Shown: positions 7,799 through 17,074, numbered from the stretch's first letter. The stretch: 59,708 nucleotides of DNA from Candidatus Krumholzibacteriota bacterium (GCA_016932415.1 JAFGCX010000014.1:1-59708), one strand, 5' to 3'. The notes: generated by a model not told the origin, from the letters alone. Numbers and translations are program-made.

Positions 7799-8306
7799 CG
7801 GATGACCGGCTGTTTTTGAGAGCAGCCGCGGGATCCTTCCCCCGGGGAGATTCAAAAAGATCGTCAGTGGCTTTTATGAATCCGACGATCAGGAATACCG
7901 CTCCGATCGATACGGCCGTGTCGGCAACATTATAGGTGGGCCAGCGATATGCCCCTATTCCCATGTCTATGAAATCTATCACTTCACCGGTAGCGATGCG
8001 GTCGATCAGGTTTCCGAAGGCTCCGCCCAGGATAAGACCTATGCATATCCTCTTGAAGACGGGGGCGTATCTCATTCGATAGGCAAAATATATCAGGGCG
8101 CCGATCGATATGATTGTCACGCTCAGCAGGATGATCCGGGACCCGCCTAGAATCCCCATGACCGCGCCGTTATTCTTGCTCAGCGTGATCCTGAGGAAAC
8201 CGTCGATAAGATCGGTTCCGCCCGAATACCTGTAGATTTCCCAGATTATCCTTTTTGAGGCCTGATCAAGAATTACAACGAGGGCTGCGATAGTGAAATA
8301 CAACAC
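7791..8306 (-). CDS. lspA: Lipoprotein signal peptidase (signal peptidase II)
   Basis: Aspartic membrane protease that removes signal peptides of diacylglyceryl-modified prolipoproteins. 171 residues with four TM helices. Catalytic aspartates sit in GNLIDRI (about 118) and YNVADTAVSIG (about 139); the family motifs DQASK and NNGAVMGIL are also visible. The NNGAVMG form replaces the usual NxGAAFG. GTG at 8306 with AGGGGA ten bases upstream is the start. It sits between the TraR/DksA protein and rluD. The window contains several lipobox proteins that would be its substrates. Confidence 0.94.
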   Translation of the reverse strand: MLYFTIAALVVILDQASKRIIWEIYRYSGGTDLIDGFLRITLSKNNGAVMGILGGSRIILLSVTIISIGALIYFAYRMRYAPVFKRICIGLILGGAFGNLIDRIATGEVIDFIDMGIGAYRWPTYNVADTAVSIGAVFLIVGFIKATDDLFESPRGKDPAAALKNSRSSDE

Positions 8307-8309
8307 CTG

Positions 8310-8717
8310 TCAACGTCCCCTCATATCCTTTTCCGCTTTGCTCTTGCATTTGATGCACAGTCTGGCGCCGGGGACGGCATCGAGGCGCTTGAAAGATATC
8401 AGATCTTCGCATTCCTCGCATTTCCCGTAGATACCACGCTCCATACGCTTGAGCGCGTCGTCGAGGGAACGCAGGTAATGCCCTTCCTGGCTCGCATAGT
8501 AGAAGTTCTTTTCCTTCTCCATAAAATCGGTTCCGAGATCGGCAAGATGATTGGAGTAGGATCTTTTGGATCCATCCTGGCCGCTTGTCGCGTCGTTTAT
8601 AGTCTCCTCTATCCTGCCAAGCTCCATGATTATTCTCTCTCTCTCGGCAAGGACCTTCTCCCTGTAAACCTCGATCTCTTTTTTTGTCAGCTTTGTCTTC
8701 TTGCGTTTTGCTGGCAT
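8310..8717 (-). CDS. TraR/DksA C4-type zinc finger protein
   Basis: 135 residues. A basic start (MPAKRKKTKL) leads to a long helical coiled-coil (about 15-90), and then a C4 zinc finger, CEEC...CIKC, near the C-terminus. DksA-like proteins enter the RNA polymerase secondary channel and modify transcription with ppGpp; small TraR/YocK-type members have unclear roles. ATG at 8717 is chosen because AGGAGA lies six bases upstream; ten extra N-terminal residues are possible but lack a ribosome site. It is located between ileS and lspA, an order found in many genomes, so it is probably constitutive housekeeping. Confidence 0.9.
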   Translation of the reverse strand: MPAKRKKTKLTKKEIEVYREKVLAERERIIMELGRIEETINDATSGQDGSKRSYSNHLADLGTDFMEKEKNFYYASQEGHYLRSLDDALKRMERGIYGKCEECEDLISFKRLDAVPGARLCIKCKSKAEKDMRGR

Positions 8718-8743
8718 CTGATCTCTCCTACTCTTCTCAAGCG

Positions 8744-11700
8744 TCAAACCAGTTTAACCCAGAGTTCGATTTTATGTTTTTCCAGATCGATTTCAGCCCT
8801 GGAATCCCACTCCTGCTTTCCCCTCGATATCCTCTCCGCCAGGGTCTCGCTGCTGATGTGATCCCCGTAAAGGTCAAAGACCTCGGCGATCTCATCAGGA
8901 GCGTCGTACGAAAGTTCGATACGGTCACTCACGTCAAATCCCGAATCCTTCCGCAGGTTCTGGATCCGGTTGACAAGGTCCCTCGCAATGCCTTCCTTAA
9001 TTAGTTCCGGTGTCATCTTAATATCAAGTATTATTGTGAGTCCTCCCTCAGATTCCGCGGAAAACCCTTCCTCGGTATCCTGATGGACCTGGACCTCGTC
9101 GAGCGATATGACCTCCTTCTTTTCGTCTATCTCAACACTGACCTTTTCCTTTTCAACCAGTTCGCTGATGCTCTCCCTGCTAAGGTTCCCGATTACATTC
9201 GCCGCCGCCTTCATATTCTTGCCGAACCTTTTCCCCAGTATTGAATAATCGGGTTTGACGCTGGACCTGATGAAATCGTCAGTACTCGCGACCGATTCCA
9301 CCGCCTTGACGTTCAATTCGTCAAGCAGGAGGCTGACCAGCCCTTCATCGTCGAGCCATCCAAGAGCGCCCTTCGAAGAACTGTGAAGCAGGATCCTCGA
9401 AAGGGGCGTACGCACCTTGATGCCGGCCTTGTTTCTTACCGCCCTGCCGATGGTCACCGCTTTGCGCACTTCGTCCATATCCTTCTCAAGCTTTTCATCT
9501 ATCATCGCCTCGTCAAACTTCGGGAAATGAGAAAGGTGAATACTCCCGCCTTTCTCTTCCGATCCGTCGATGCCATGGAGCCTGTGATATACTGCTTCGC
9601 TGAGGAACGGGATGAAGGGCGCCGCCAGGGAAACGGTCCCTTCGAGGACTTTAAAGAAGATCTCGTAGGCTGCAAGCTTGTCGCCGCTCATCTCGTTTTT
9701 CCAGAAACGCCTTCTGCAGCGCCTGAGGTACCAGTTGCTCAGCTCATCGATGACGAATGTCTGTATCGTCCTGGCCGCCCTCGTCATCTCGTACCCTTCA
9801 AGCGAGGCTGTGACTTCCCGCACGACGGTGTTGTACCTGGAGAGAAGCCACCGGTCGATCATATTATCACTGGTGATATCTCCGGTCGGCCTGAATCCGT
9901 CGATATCGGCGTACATCGCGAAGAAATTGTAAAGATTCCTCAGCGTACCGAGGAACTTGTTCGCCCCGTCTCGCATCGCATCGAGATCGAACCTCTTGGG
10001 AAGGTAGGGAGCGCCGCTCGTCATCAGGTACCAGCGGAGTGAATCGGCTCCGTCACTGCCAAGAATGTCGCTGGCGAACACGGCGTTACCCTTGCTCTTG
10101 CTCATCTTCTGCCCGTTTTTATCGAGGATCATCCCATGAGGAAGGCATCTCTGATACGGGCTCTCTTTCGTGAGAAACGCTCCTATGGCGAGTAGGGAAT
10201 AGAACCAGCCCCTCGACTGGTCGACACCCTCGCTGATAAACGCCGCGGGATACTGATTCTTTAAAGAATCCATATTTTCCATCGGATAGTGATACTGGGC
10301 GAAAGGCATCGCTCCCGAGTCGAACCAGCAATCGATCACCTCGGGCACGCGCGTCATCTTCCCACCGCAATCAGGACAACCGACATCGAGATCATCTATG
10401 AACGGTTTGTGCAGATCGTAATCATCGGGGAACTGCTCGCTTATCGAGCGCAGTTCGGAAAGATCCCCGATACAGAACTTCTCCTGGCACGAATCGCACG
10501 TCCAGATATTGAGAGGCGTACCCCAGTACCTTTCCCTGCTCAGGGCCCAGTCGACATTCCCCTCGAGCCATTTGGCGAACCTGTTCTCGCCGACTTCGGG
10601 GGGATACCAGCTGATCTTCCTGTTCGCTTCGATCAGAAGATCCTTGTACGCGGTAGTCTTTATATACCATGATCTGCGGGCGTAATATATAAGCGGCGAA
10701 TCGCACCGCCAGCAGAACGGATAGGAGTGCGTTATCTCTTCGGCCTTGTACAGGATATTTCTCTTTATCAGATCCTCGATGATCTCGGCATCGCAATCCT
10801 TTATGAACCTTCCCGCCCATCTGTCGATCTTATCGGTAAACTTGCCCTCGGAATCTACCGGTTGAACGAAGGGAAGTCCCTCCTCCAGTCCGATCTTGTA
10901 ATCGTCCTCCCCGAAGGCGGGAGCTGTATGGACGATCCCCGTGCCATCGGTCAGAGTGACGAAATCGGCTCCGATCACCCTGAAAGCTCCCTCTTCATCC
11001 CCGAACCAGGGGAAACAGGGCTCGTACCTCTTTCCGACCAGCTTATCTCCCTTCATCCTTTCCAGGATGGAGTATTCGCCGTCGAGGACGCTGAGGAGAG
11101 CTTCGGCGAAGATAAGGACCTCACCGTTGAATTCCACCTTCACGTAATCATGCTCCGGCCCGACGGCCAGGGCTACGTTGGATATAAGGGTCCAGGGCGT
11201 CGTAGTCCATACGAGGAAAAACGCGTCTTCATCCTCGAGTTTGAGCTTTATGAAGATTGAAGGGTCTGATACGTCCTTGTACCCCTGGGAGACTTCGTGG
11301 CTTGAAAGCGATGTCCCGCAACGGGGGCAATAGGGGACGATCTTGTGACCCTCAAAGAGCATATCCTGGTCCCAGAACTGCTTGAGGATCCACCAGACCG
11401 ATTCGATATATTCATTATCGCATGTGATGTAAGGGTCATCGAGATCGAGCCAATATCCCAGCTTGCGAGTAAACGTATGCCATTCATCAAGATATGTAAA
11501 AACGCTTTCGCGGCATTCCCGGTTGAATTCAGCGACTCCATATTTTTCAATCTGGTCTTTTCCATCGAGCCCGAGCTTGTGTTCGACCTCTATCTCCACC
11601 GGCAGGCCATGAGTATCCCAGCCGGCTTTTCTTATCACGCTGTGGCCGAGCATGGTCTGGAACCTGCAGACGATGTCTTTGATCGTCCGCGCCATCGCGT

Positions 11701-11896
11701 GATGGACTCCCGGCCTTCCGTTCGCCGTCGGCGGACCTTCGTAGAAGACAAAAGGTTTGTCGTCAGACCTTTCTTCGATACTTCTCCGGAAGATCTCATG
11801 CTCGTCCCAATACCTGAGGATCTCCTCTTCCATAAGGATCGCGTCACGCTGCGAAGGTAACTGCTTGTAACTGATATGCTTTTTCTTATCTGACAT
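8744..11896 (-). CDS. ileS: Isoleucyl-tRNA synthetase, type 2 (eukaryote-like)
   Basis: 1050 residues. The HIGH-class motif appears as PTANGRPGVHH, and KMSKS as GQKMSKSKGN. The editing (CP1) domain carries the TTTPWTLISNVALAVG and GTGIVHTAPAFGEDD motifs. CxxC pairs typical of this class are visible (CPRC, CWRC, CDSC, CPDC), and the C-terminal region is of the DUF5915/anticodon ABEc type. Type 2 IleRS enzymes are usually less sensitive to mupirocin than type 1; resistance here is inference. ATG at 11896 is used because the upstream in-frame codons have no ribosome site. It is first in the long operon and has a promoter at 12011-12039. Confidence 0.96.
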   Translation of the reverse strand: MSDKKKHISYKQLPSQRDAILMEEEILRYWDEHEIFRRSIEERSDDKPFVFYEGPPTANGRPGVHHAMARTIKDIVCRFQTMLGHSVIRKAGWDTHGLPVEIEVEHKLGLDGKDQIEKYGVAEFNRECRESVFTYLDEWHTFTRKLGYWLDLDDPYITCDNEYIESVWWILKQFWDQDMLFEGHKIVPYCPRCGTSLSSHEVSQGYKDVSDPSIFIKLKLEDEDAFFLVWTTTPWTLISNVALAVGPEHDYVKVEFNGEVLIFAEALLSVLDGEYSILERMKGDKLVGKRYEPCFPWFGDEEGAFRVIGADFVTLTDGTGIVHTAPAFGEDDYKIGLEEGLPFVQPVDSEGKFTDKIDRWAGRFIKDCDAEIIEDLIKRNILYKAEEITHSYPFCWRCDSPLIYYARRSWYIKTTAYKDLLIEANRKISWYPPEVGENRFAKWLEGNVDWALSRERYWGTPLNIWTCDSCQEKFCIGDLSELRSISEQFPDDYDLHKPFIDDLDVGCPDCGGKMTRVPEVIDCWFDSGAMPFAQYHYPMENMDSLKNQYPAAFISEGVDQSRGWFYSLLAIGAFLTKESPYQRCLPHGMILDKNGQKMSKSKGNAVFASDILGSDGADSLRWYLMTSGAPYLPKRFDLDAMRDGANKFLGTLRNLYNFFAMYADIDGFRPTGDITSDNMIDRWLLSRYNTVVREVTASLEGYEMTRAARTIQTFVIDELSNWYLRRCRRRFWKNEMSGDKLAAYEIFFKVLEGTVSLAAPFIPFLSEAVYHRLHGIDGSEEKGGSIHLSHFPKFDEAMIDEKLEKDMDEVRKAVTIGRAVRNKAGIKVRTPLSRILLHSSSKGALGWLDDEGLVSLLLDELNVKAVESVASTDDFIRSSVKPDYSILGKRFGKNMKAAANVIGNLSRESISELVEKEKVSVEIDEKKEVISLDEVQVHQDTEEGFSAESEGGLTIILDIKMTPELIKEGIARDLVNRIQNLRKDSGFDVSDRIELSYDAPDEIAEVFDLYGDHISSETLAERISRGKQEWDSRAEIDLEKHKIELWVKLV

Positions 11897-12010
11897 CTTG
11901 ATTGCGACTCCAATTACTGTAATACCGACCGGCTGTATTCCTGGTACAGGCCCCGGTCTTCCTCCCGGCAAGACACCTCATGCCCGAATCGATGGAAGAG
12001 AGGTCAATAT

Positions 12011-12039
12011 CTTATAATCTATTACTTCATACATGTCAA
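12011..12039 (-). promoter_or_regulatory. Sigma-70-type promoter of the ileS operon
   Basis: On the minus strand TTGACA (12039-12034) and TATAAG (12016-12011) are separated by exactly 17 bases. The start codon is about 108 bases after the predicted start point. No T-box elements are seen in this short leader. Confidence 0.75.
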
Positions 12040-12066
12040 GTATCACTGCGGCGATAAAAAGCATCT

Positions 12067-12891
12067 TTATATTTCGCGCAGAAACCGCTCGACCAGCCTG
12101 CAGAGAAGTTTTTCTCCCTTTTTCGCTACCGAGATTATCTCCCTTATGTCAGCAGGCTTCAGGCAATCGGGAAGCGCTTCATCGGTGACTATCGATATCC
12201 CCAGCACCTTCATCCCCGAATGGATCGCCACGATATCCTCAGGGACCACGGACATCCCCACCACATCGGCACCTATCCTTCGCAGGAACCTGTATTCCGC
12301 GGCGGTCTCGAGATTCGGCCCCGAGACTGCGGCGAGGACTCCTTTTTTAAGCGGGATCTTCAGATCAAGGGCGACTTTTTCAAGAAGCGCGATATACTTT
12401 CTGTTGTACGGTTCGCTCATATCGGGAAACCGGACTCCGAGCCTTTCATCGTTCGGGCCTATCAGCGGATTATCGCCCATGAGATTTATATGGTCGGTCA
12501 GGGCGACTATCGAACCGGCCGGAAAGAGAGGATTCATAGCTCCCACCGCCGACGTGAGGATAAGTGATCTTGCCCCCAGTGCTTTCATCACGCGGATCGG
12601 GAAGGTCACATCCTTCATCGAATACCCCTCGTAATAATGGATCCTTCCCTCCATCGCGACGACGGTCCTGCCGGCCAGCCTCCCGATGATGAGGTTTCCC
12701 GCGTGCAATCCCTTCACAGTCGAAACCGGGAAATTCGGGATATTCTCGTAAGGAATTGCCACGGCGGCTGTTATCATCTTCGCCAGCCCCCCCAGGCCAC
12801 TTCCCAACACGATCCCTGTCTTCGGCCTGAGGCTGGTCTGTTTCCTTATATATTTCGCGCTCTCGTTGATCCGCGAGTATAGATCCGACAC
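12067..12891 (-). CDS. Purine nucleoside phosphorylase, trimeric class
   Basis: Cleaves purine nucleosides with phosphate to base and ribose-1-phosphate in purine salvage. 274 residues. Family motifs: GIVLGSGLGGLA (phosphate loop), EGRIHYYEGYS, LTSAVGAMNP, VSGPNLETAAEYRFLRRIGADVVGMSVVPE. At the base-recognition position, where 6-oxopurine enzymes have Asn in 'TN', this protein has Asp237 (SIVTDEALPD). The related MTA phosphorylases also have Asp there to bind an amino group, so adenosine-type substrates are possible. GTG at 12891 follows AAAGGAG by five bases. A promoter lies at 12936-12964. Confident of family, unsure of substrate. Confidence 0.92.
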   Translation of the reverse strand: MSDLYSRINESAKYIRKQTSLRPKTGIVLGSGLGGLAKMITAAVAIPYENIPNFPVSTVKGLHAGNLIIGRLAGRTVVAMEGRIHYYEGYSMKDVTFPIRVMKALGARSLILTSAVGAMNPLFPAGSIVALTDHINLMGDNPLIGPNDERLGVRFPDMSEPYNRKYIALLEKVALDLKIPLKKGVLAAVSGPNLETAAEYRFLRRIGADVVGMSVVPEDIVAIHSGMKVLGISIVTDEALPDCLKPADIREIISVAKKGEKLLCRLVERFLREI

Positions 12892-12935
12892 GATTGCTCC
12901 TTTCGACCGTTATTTGCAGCTTCGGGGACAAACCC

Positions 12936-12964
12936 GTTATACTCTCAATCCTGCCGGCAGGCAA
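12936..12964 (-). promoter_or_regulatory. Promoter of the purine nucleoside phosphorylase gene
   Basis: Minus-strand TTGCCT and TATAAC are 17 bases apart, about 45 bases before the GTG start, and lie downstream of the divIVA terminator. This suggests an independent transcript. Confidence 0.55.
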
Positions 12965-13065
12965 GAGGTAATCGATCGGTATCGTCCGGCCCCGCGAGGG
13001 CCGCCCCTTTCCGGAAACGGGCAGCTATCGAATAGGAACTTGCCCCGGGAGTGATTGGTTGATAT

Positions 13066-13114
13066 AAAAAAAGCAGGGAGGGGCTGGAACCGATACCGGT
13101 ATCCAACCCCTCCC
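13066..13114 (-). terminator. Intrinsic terminator after divIVA
   Basis: On the minus strand GGGAGGGG pairs with CCCCTCCC, with additional pairing inside the loop (a second dyad around ACCGGT), and the hairpin is followed by TGC and seven T. It lies 34 bases after the divIVA stop and ends the M24 peptidase-yggS-divIVA transcript. Confidence 0.88.
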
Positions 13115-13147
13115 GCGCATTGTATCTTGTAAGCCTTTACCCTGGCT

Positions 13148-14689
13148 TTATTCCTGATCGTTGCTGATGTTCGACAGATTTTTTCTTAATTCCTCCATCG
13201 ACCATGTGCTGACTGTATCTTCTCCCGCCGGTTCCTCGTCTTTCTTCTGAGCCTTTTGCTGCGTCTCCTGAGCAGCTTGTGGCGCGGGAGGTTTGGGAGC
13301 GGCAGAAATATGCTCTGACCTTATTATCACTTCCGGTTCCACGCCTGCCCGGGGGGCGGTGGGTCCTCCCGCCTCGGTCAGCCCTGAGAGGGCATTTTCG
13401 ACCTCGGCCTCATTACCGCTTCTTTGAGGGGCGGCACTCGCCGCTGACCGCGGTTTTTCATCGACCGGGACTTCGTAATTGCTCCAGTCCTCTTTCCCGC
13501 TTTCGACCTCGTACGACTTCCAGTTATCCTGCTGGACAGCTTCCCCAGGCCGGGTCTGTGAGGCCTGGGGCTCTGGCGAGTCTTCCGTCATTACCGGGGC
13601 GTTTACCGTTTCGTTCCCGGCAGTCTGGACCTGCTCTTCCACCCGCGCATGACTGGCCGGTTGCTGCGTCTGACCGGCCGGCTGCGACGGGGCCTGCTGA
13701 TGCTGGTCCTGCTGCCGCGTCCCGGAAGGATGCTGCTCTGCCGACTGTCCCTCTTCGGAATATTCCCTGATATGGGCTTCCGGATAGAGACTGTCCTCTA
13801 TAGTGTGAGCCACTTCGCTGCGGACTCTGCTTATTTCGTAATCGCTCATTATTTCAGGATCATCTTCTTTCGCTACCGGCACATGGTCGGCGTCGATGCT
13901 GTGGAATTCGACTTTCGTCGCTTCCTTATTGGCATCAGCTATAGCGCCGGATGATCCCATCTCCATACCTGGATCGCTCTGCCGGGCTCTTTCAACTTCC
14001 TGTTCGTGAGCCGGTCCGGCGGCAGAGGAACCGGTCTCCGCCTGCTGGTCAGGTTTCGGGACTACCGGTCTCGGCATATCTTCTCTTTTTTTCTCCTCAC
14101 CCCAGGTCACCTTGTCTTTCGGTTCATGAGCGAAATCCTCGGTTATCCTGTCGCGGTTCATCCTTGCTCCGGCAGCGGGTGATTTCGTGTCCTCTTCCAC
14201 CATCTTGCCTATCGCGTCGATCTCTTTATCGACCGTGGCAAAATCATCCTCGAACCCGTCTATCACTCTCTGGTGGCTGTTTAGAAGAGTCCTTAATCTC
14301 GTTACATAATTATCCTTGTGCTTCTTCAACTCGAGGATCTCTCTTCTGAGCTGCTGCGTGTGAGCCCTGATCGATTCTGACGATTTGTCCGCTTCCACTT
14401 CAGCTTCCCGCAGAATAAGCCCTGCCTCTCTGCGAGCGTTCTCTTTCGCCTCAGCCGTGATCCTTTCGGCGGTAAGAAGGGTGTTTCGAAGGTTCTTTTC
14501 GATCTCCTTGAATTCCCTGAGCCGTTCCTCGAGTTCAACGATCCTCTCACGGAGTTTTTTATTGTCGGAAAGAACTGCTTCGTATTCATCGGCGACCGTT
14601 GTCAGAAACGCGTAGACTTCATCGGAATCAAGACCTCTCATCGTCTTCCGGAATTCCTGCTTTCTGATATCAAGCGGTGTGATTCTCAT
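13148..14689 (-). CDS. DivIVA-domain protein with long disordered tail
   Basis: 513 residues. The N-terminus (MRITPLDIRKQEFRKTMRGLDSDEVYAFLTTVADEYE) is the DivIVA lipid-binding/crossed-loop domain. Coiled-coil heptads run to about residue 165, including EADKSSESIRAHTQQLRREI. The remaining 350 residues are low-complexity, rich in Glu, Gln, Pro and Ser, with paired imperfect repeats (WKSYEVESGKEDWSNYEV). A last short helix (WSMEELRKNLSNI) may be a protein-binding motif. DivIVA proteins mark curved or polar membrane and organise growth or division. ATG at 14689 has CAGGAGG upstream. It follows yggS, as in Gram-positive dcw regions. The tail is unusually long. Confidence 0.85.
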   Translation of the reverse strand: MRITPLDIRKQEFRKTMRGLDSDEVYAFLTTVADEYEAVLSDNKKLRERIVELEERLREFKEIEKNLRNTLLTAERITAEAKENARREAGLILREAEVEADKSSESIRAHTQQLRREILELKKHKDNYVTRLRTLLNSHQRVIDGFEDDFATVDKEIDAIGKMVEEDTKSPAAGARMNRDRITEDFAHEPKDKVTWGEEKKREDMPRPVVPKPDQQAETGSSAAGPAHEQEVERARQSDPGMEMGSSGAIADANKEATKVEFHSIDADHVPVAKEDDPEIMSDYEISRVRSEVAHTIEDSLYPEAHIREYSEEGQSAEQHPSGTRQQDQHQQAPSQPAGQTQQPASHARVEEQVQTAGNETVNAPVMTEDSPEPQASQTRPGEAVQQDNWKSYEVESGKEDWSNYEVPVDEKPRSAASAAPQRSGNEAEVENALSGLTEAGGPTAPRAGVEPEVIIRSEHISAAPKPPAPQAAQETQQKAQKKDEEPAGEDTVSTWSMEELRKNLSNISNDQE

Positions 14690-14838
14690 CTTACTGCCTC
14701 CTGAGTTGACAAATTTATTTTCAAATCCAAAAAAAGCAATTATCGGTCCAATGCCATATTTTAAAATAAAAGTTATATCTTATTGTTACTTATACGTTTA
14801 AACCGCATGGCATGTTCCACGCCCCTCATTTTCCCTTA

Positions 14839-14882
14839 ACAGAAAACCGGCCACCGGATAGATTTTCCGGTCGATTTTCTGT
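14839..14882. repeat. Inverted repeat between yggS and divIVA
   Basis: ACAGAAAA and TTTTCTGT form the outer arms and CCGG/CCGG an inner pair. It lies 16 bases after the yggS stop. There is no T-tract, so it may be an RNA-processing or attenuation hairpin rather than a terminator. Confidence 0.45.
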
Positions 14883-14897
14883 CAACACGCCTACCCC

Positions 14898-15590
14898 CTA
14901 CTCTCCTCCTCTCGGCCCGAAGATCACCCTTCCGAGGCGCACGATCGTGGATCCCTCGGCTATCGCCACTTCAAAATCATCTGTCATCCCCATCGAAAGT
15001 TGAGTCATCTCGATATTATCTATCCCGGCCGATCGGACCTTTTCACCAAGTTCCCGGAGGGAACGGAACGATCGGGCGACGAGGGTGATATCATCGACCC
15101 ACGGGCCGACCGTCATCAACCCCTTCAGCCTGATATTCTCCAGTTCCGATATCCTCGAACAGAGTTCGACGGTATCTTCCGGCCTGCTCCCGAATTTCGA
15201 TTCTTCCCCGCTCGTATTGACTTCGACCAGTATATTCGTCCTTTTACCCTGGCCCCCGCCAGCCTGGTCTATCTTTTCAGCGAGTTTAAATGAATCGATC
15301 GAATGGATCAGTTCGAAACGTCCGATCACCCTGCTTACCTTGTTCGTCTGAAGATGCCCGACAAGATGCCACCTGCACGGAAGGGGGATATCATCCACCT
15401 TGCCGAGGAACTCCTGGACCCTGTTCTCGCCGACATCGGTTATCCCCGCTTCCAGGGCTTCCATTACGACTGAAGCCGGACGCGTCTTGGTCACGGCCAC
15501 AATCGTTATAGATCCTGGATCGCGCCCCGCCTTGACGGCCGCTTCGGCCACCCTCTCCCTGATCCGCCTGTAGTTGTCCAGAACAGACAT
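14898..15590 (-). CDS. YggS/PROSC-family PLP homeostasis protein
   Basis: 230 residues, close to family length. It carries pyridoxal phosphate on the lysine in IVAVTKTRP and has the alanine-racemase-like barrel motifs: GENRVQE, WHLVGHLQTNKV, HSIDSFKLAEKI, LVEVNTSGEESKFG and LSMGMTDDFEVAIAEGSTIVRLG. These proteins have no known catalytic turnover and control free PLP and amino-acid balance. The ATG at 15590 (MSVLDNYRRIRE) fits the family N-terminus; a start ten codons earlier is possible. It lies between the M24 peptidase and divIVA. Confidence 0.94.
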   Translation of the reverse strand: MSVLDNYRRIRERVAEAAVKAGRDPGSITIVAVTKTRPASVVMEALEAGITDVGENRVQEFLGKVDDIPLPCRWHLVGHLQTNKVSRVIGRFELIHSIDSFKLAEKIDQAGGGQGKRTNILVEVNTSGEESKFGSRPEDTVELCSRISELENIRLKGLMTVGPWVDDITLVARSFRSLRELGEKVRSAGIDNIEMTQLSMGMTDDFEVAIAEGSTIVRLGRVIFGPRGGE

Positions 15591-15656
15591 CGCTACCGCC
15601 TGGCCGGGCAGCTTCTCCATTTCCTGCGGAAAGCGCCCTGTCTTTACTGACTCGCC

Positions 15657-16841
15657 CTATACTCCGATCAGTACGAGATCTTCCTGCTCATCCCCGGCTA
15701 CCACTACCTCGCTGTCAAGGGTGATAAAGAGATCTATCTCGCTTCTTGCCGCCATTTCTCCATCGAGATAGATGCCCGGTTCTATCGAAAAACAGATCCC
15801 CGGTACGAGCTGTCGCTCGTCTTTTGTCTCGAGATTGTCTATGTGTACGCCGTTTCCGTGTACCTCTTCACCGATCGAATGACCCGTCCGGTGAATGAAA
15901 TACTCCCCGTATCCCGCCTTTTTGACCACATTTCTGCAGGCGTCGTCGACTTCCCATCCATAACAGGGCCTCTTGCCGGCAAAACACTTTCTCACGAAAT
16001 CGACAGCCGCCTTTCGGGCATCCCTTACCGTGTTGAATATCTCGACATATTTCGCCGGAGGGTCATCACCGATATATCCGCACCACGTGATGTCATAATA
16101 GATAGATCCGGGCGCTTTCAGTTTTCCCCACAGGTCTATCAGGACTGTATCTCCCTTTTTGAATTGATATGTCCCTTCCTCTTTCGGCTCAAAGTGGGGG
16201 TTGGCAGGGTGATCATTGGCTCCGACGATAGGGATATCATGCCCGGGATCGATCCCTTCTTCTTCGAACCGCGACAGGATATAGGTGGCTACGTCGTACT
16301 CGGTGATCTTTCGTCCCTCCTTGACAGCCGCACCGATCCTGGCGAAAGCTTCATCCTTGATCCCCTGAATTATATCGCACGCCTTCAGATGGCTCTGGTA
16401 TCCGTTTTCGTCGATTATCGCCTCGAAAAGCTGCACGAGATCTGACGAAGAGACGACCTCATGTCCGAAACTTCTTACCAGCTCGACCGTCCCGGCATCG
16501 ACTATAGACGTGTAGGGAATATTGTTTAGGGGTGAATACTGCATGGCGATCGATTTCGGCGCGCCGAGGATCTCTCTGAGTTTCTCGTGAAGTTCTTTCC
16601 ACGGGTGATAGAGCACCTTCTCACCGGGGAGAGAATCGAGTTTGGATATCTCCACGCGGTGTACCAGCCTGACAGGATCACCCTCCGCCGGAATGTAGTA
16701 AAACCATCTTCTCGACGTCATCTTGTCGAAATCGAGTCCGAGTATCCTGTAGGCAAGATGATCGCGATTGTGAAAATCATAGAACAACCAGCCATCGACG
16801 CCCTTGTCCTTAAGCGCCGCTTGAATAGATTCAAGATCCAT
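15657..16841 (-). CDS. M24-family metallopeptidase (Xaa-Pro aminopeptidase-like)
   Basis: 394 residues. The N-terminal creatinase-like domain (1 to about 155) is followed by a pita-bread catalytic domain. The five metal ligands can be assigned: Asp in TVLIDLWG, Asp in IYYDITW, His in HRTGHSIGEEVHG, Glu in FSIEPGIYL and Glu in ARSEIDL. The motif PHFEP is also present. Such enzymes release N-terminal residues ahead of proline, acting in the cytosol. ATG at 16841 has GGAGGA about eight bases upstream. Probably first gene of the transcript that continues through yggS to divIVA. Confidence 0.9.
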   Translation of the reverse strand: MDLESIQAALKDKGVDGWLFYDFHNRDHLAYRILGLDFDKMTSRRWFYYIPAEGDPVRLVHRVEISKLDSLPGEKVLYHPWKELHEKLREILGAPKSIAMQYSPLNNIPYTSIVDAGTVELVRSFGHEVVSSSDLVQLFEAIIDENGYQSHLKACDIIQGIKDEAFARIGAAVKEGRKITEYDVATYILSRFEEEGIDPGHDIPIVGANDHPANPHFEPKEEGTYQFKKGDTVLIDLWGKLKAPGSIYYDITWCGYIGDDPPAKYVEIFNTVRDARKAAVDFVRKCFAGKRPCYGWEVDDACRNVVKKAGYGEYFIHRTGHSIGEEVHGNGVHIDNLETKDERQLVPGICFSIEPGIYLDGEMAARSEIDLFITLDSEVVVAGDEQEDLVLIGV

Positions 16842-16895
16842 TGTAGTGTCCTCCAGATCGGGTAAATGGCATATATTATTCCCTCTGCCGGAGTA

Positions 16896-16925
16896 ACGCT
16901 ATCACGGTATCGACAGACCTGTCAA
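16896..16925 (-). promoter_or_regulatory. Possible promoter of the M24 peptidase-yggS-divIVA transcript
   Basis: A perfect TTGACA on the minus strand is followed after 18 bases by TAGCGT, a poor -10 match, about 55 bases before the start codon. GACAGGTCTGTC, a small dyad, overlaps the -35. Confidence 0.35.
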
Positions 16926-17074
16926 GAAAGCGCTTGCCACTGTGACTTTGAATCGGCACTTTGTCCTTTCCGCGAACGTCGCGAGCCTGGCGATGAACAA
17001 ACAAATTGAAATGAAGGAAAAATCGGATATATTCAGAGAACGAACGCCGGCTCTTATCGAACTGAAAGAGATAT

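Noticed and set aside
11897-12010. T-box leader for ileS
   Set aside because: The predicted leader is about 108 bases and shows neither the conserved T-box sequence nor a specifier stem.
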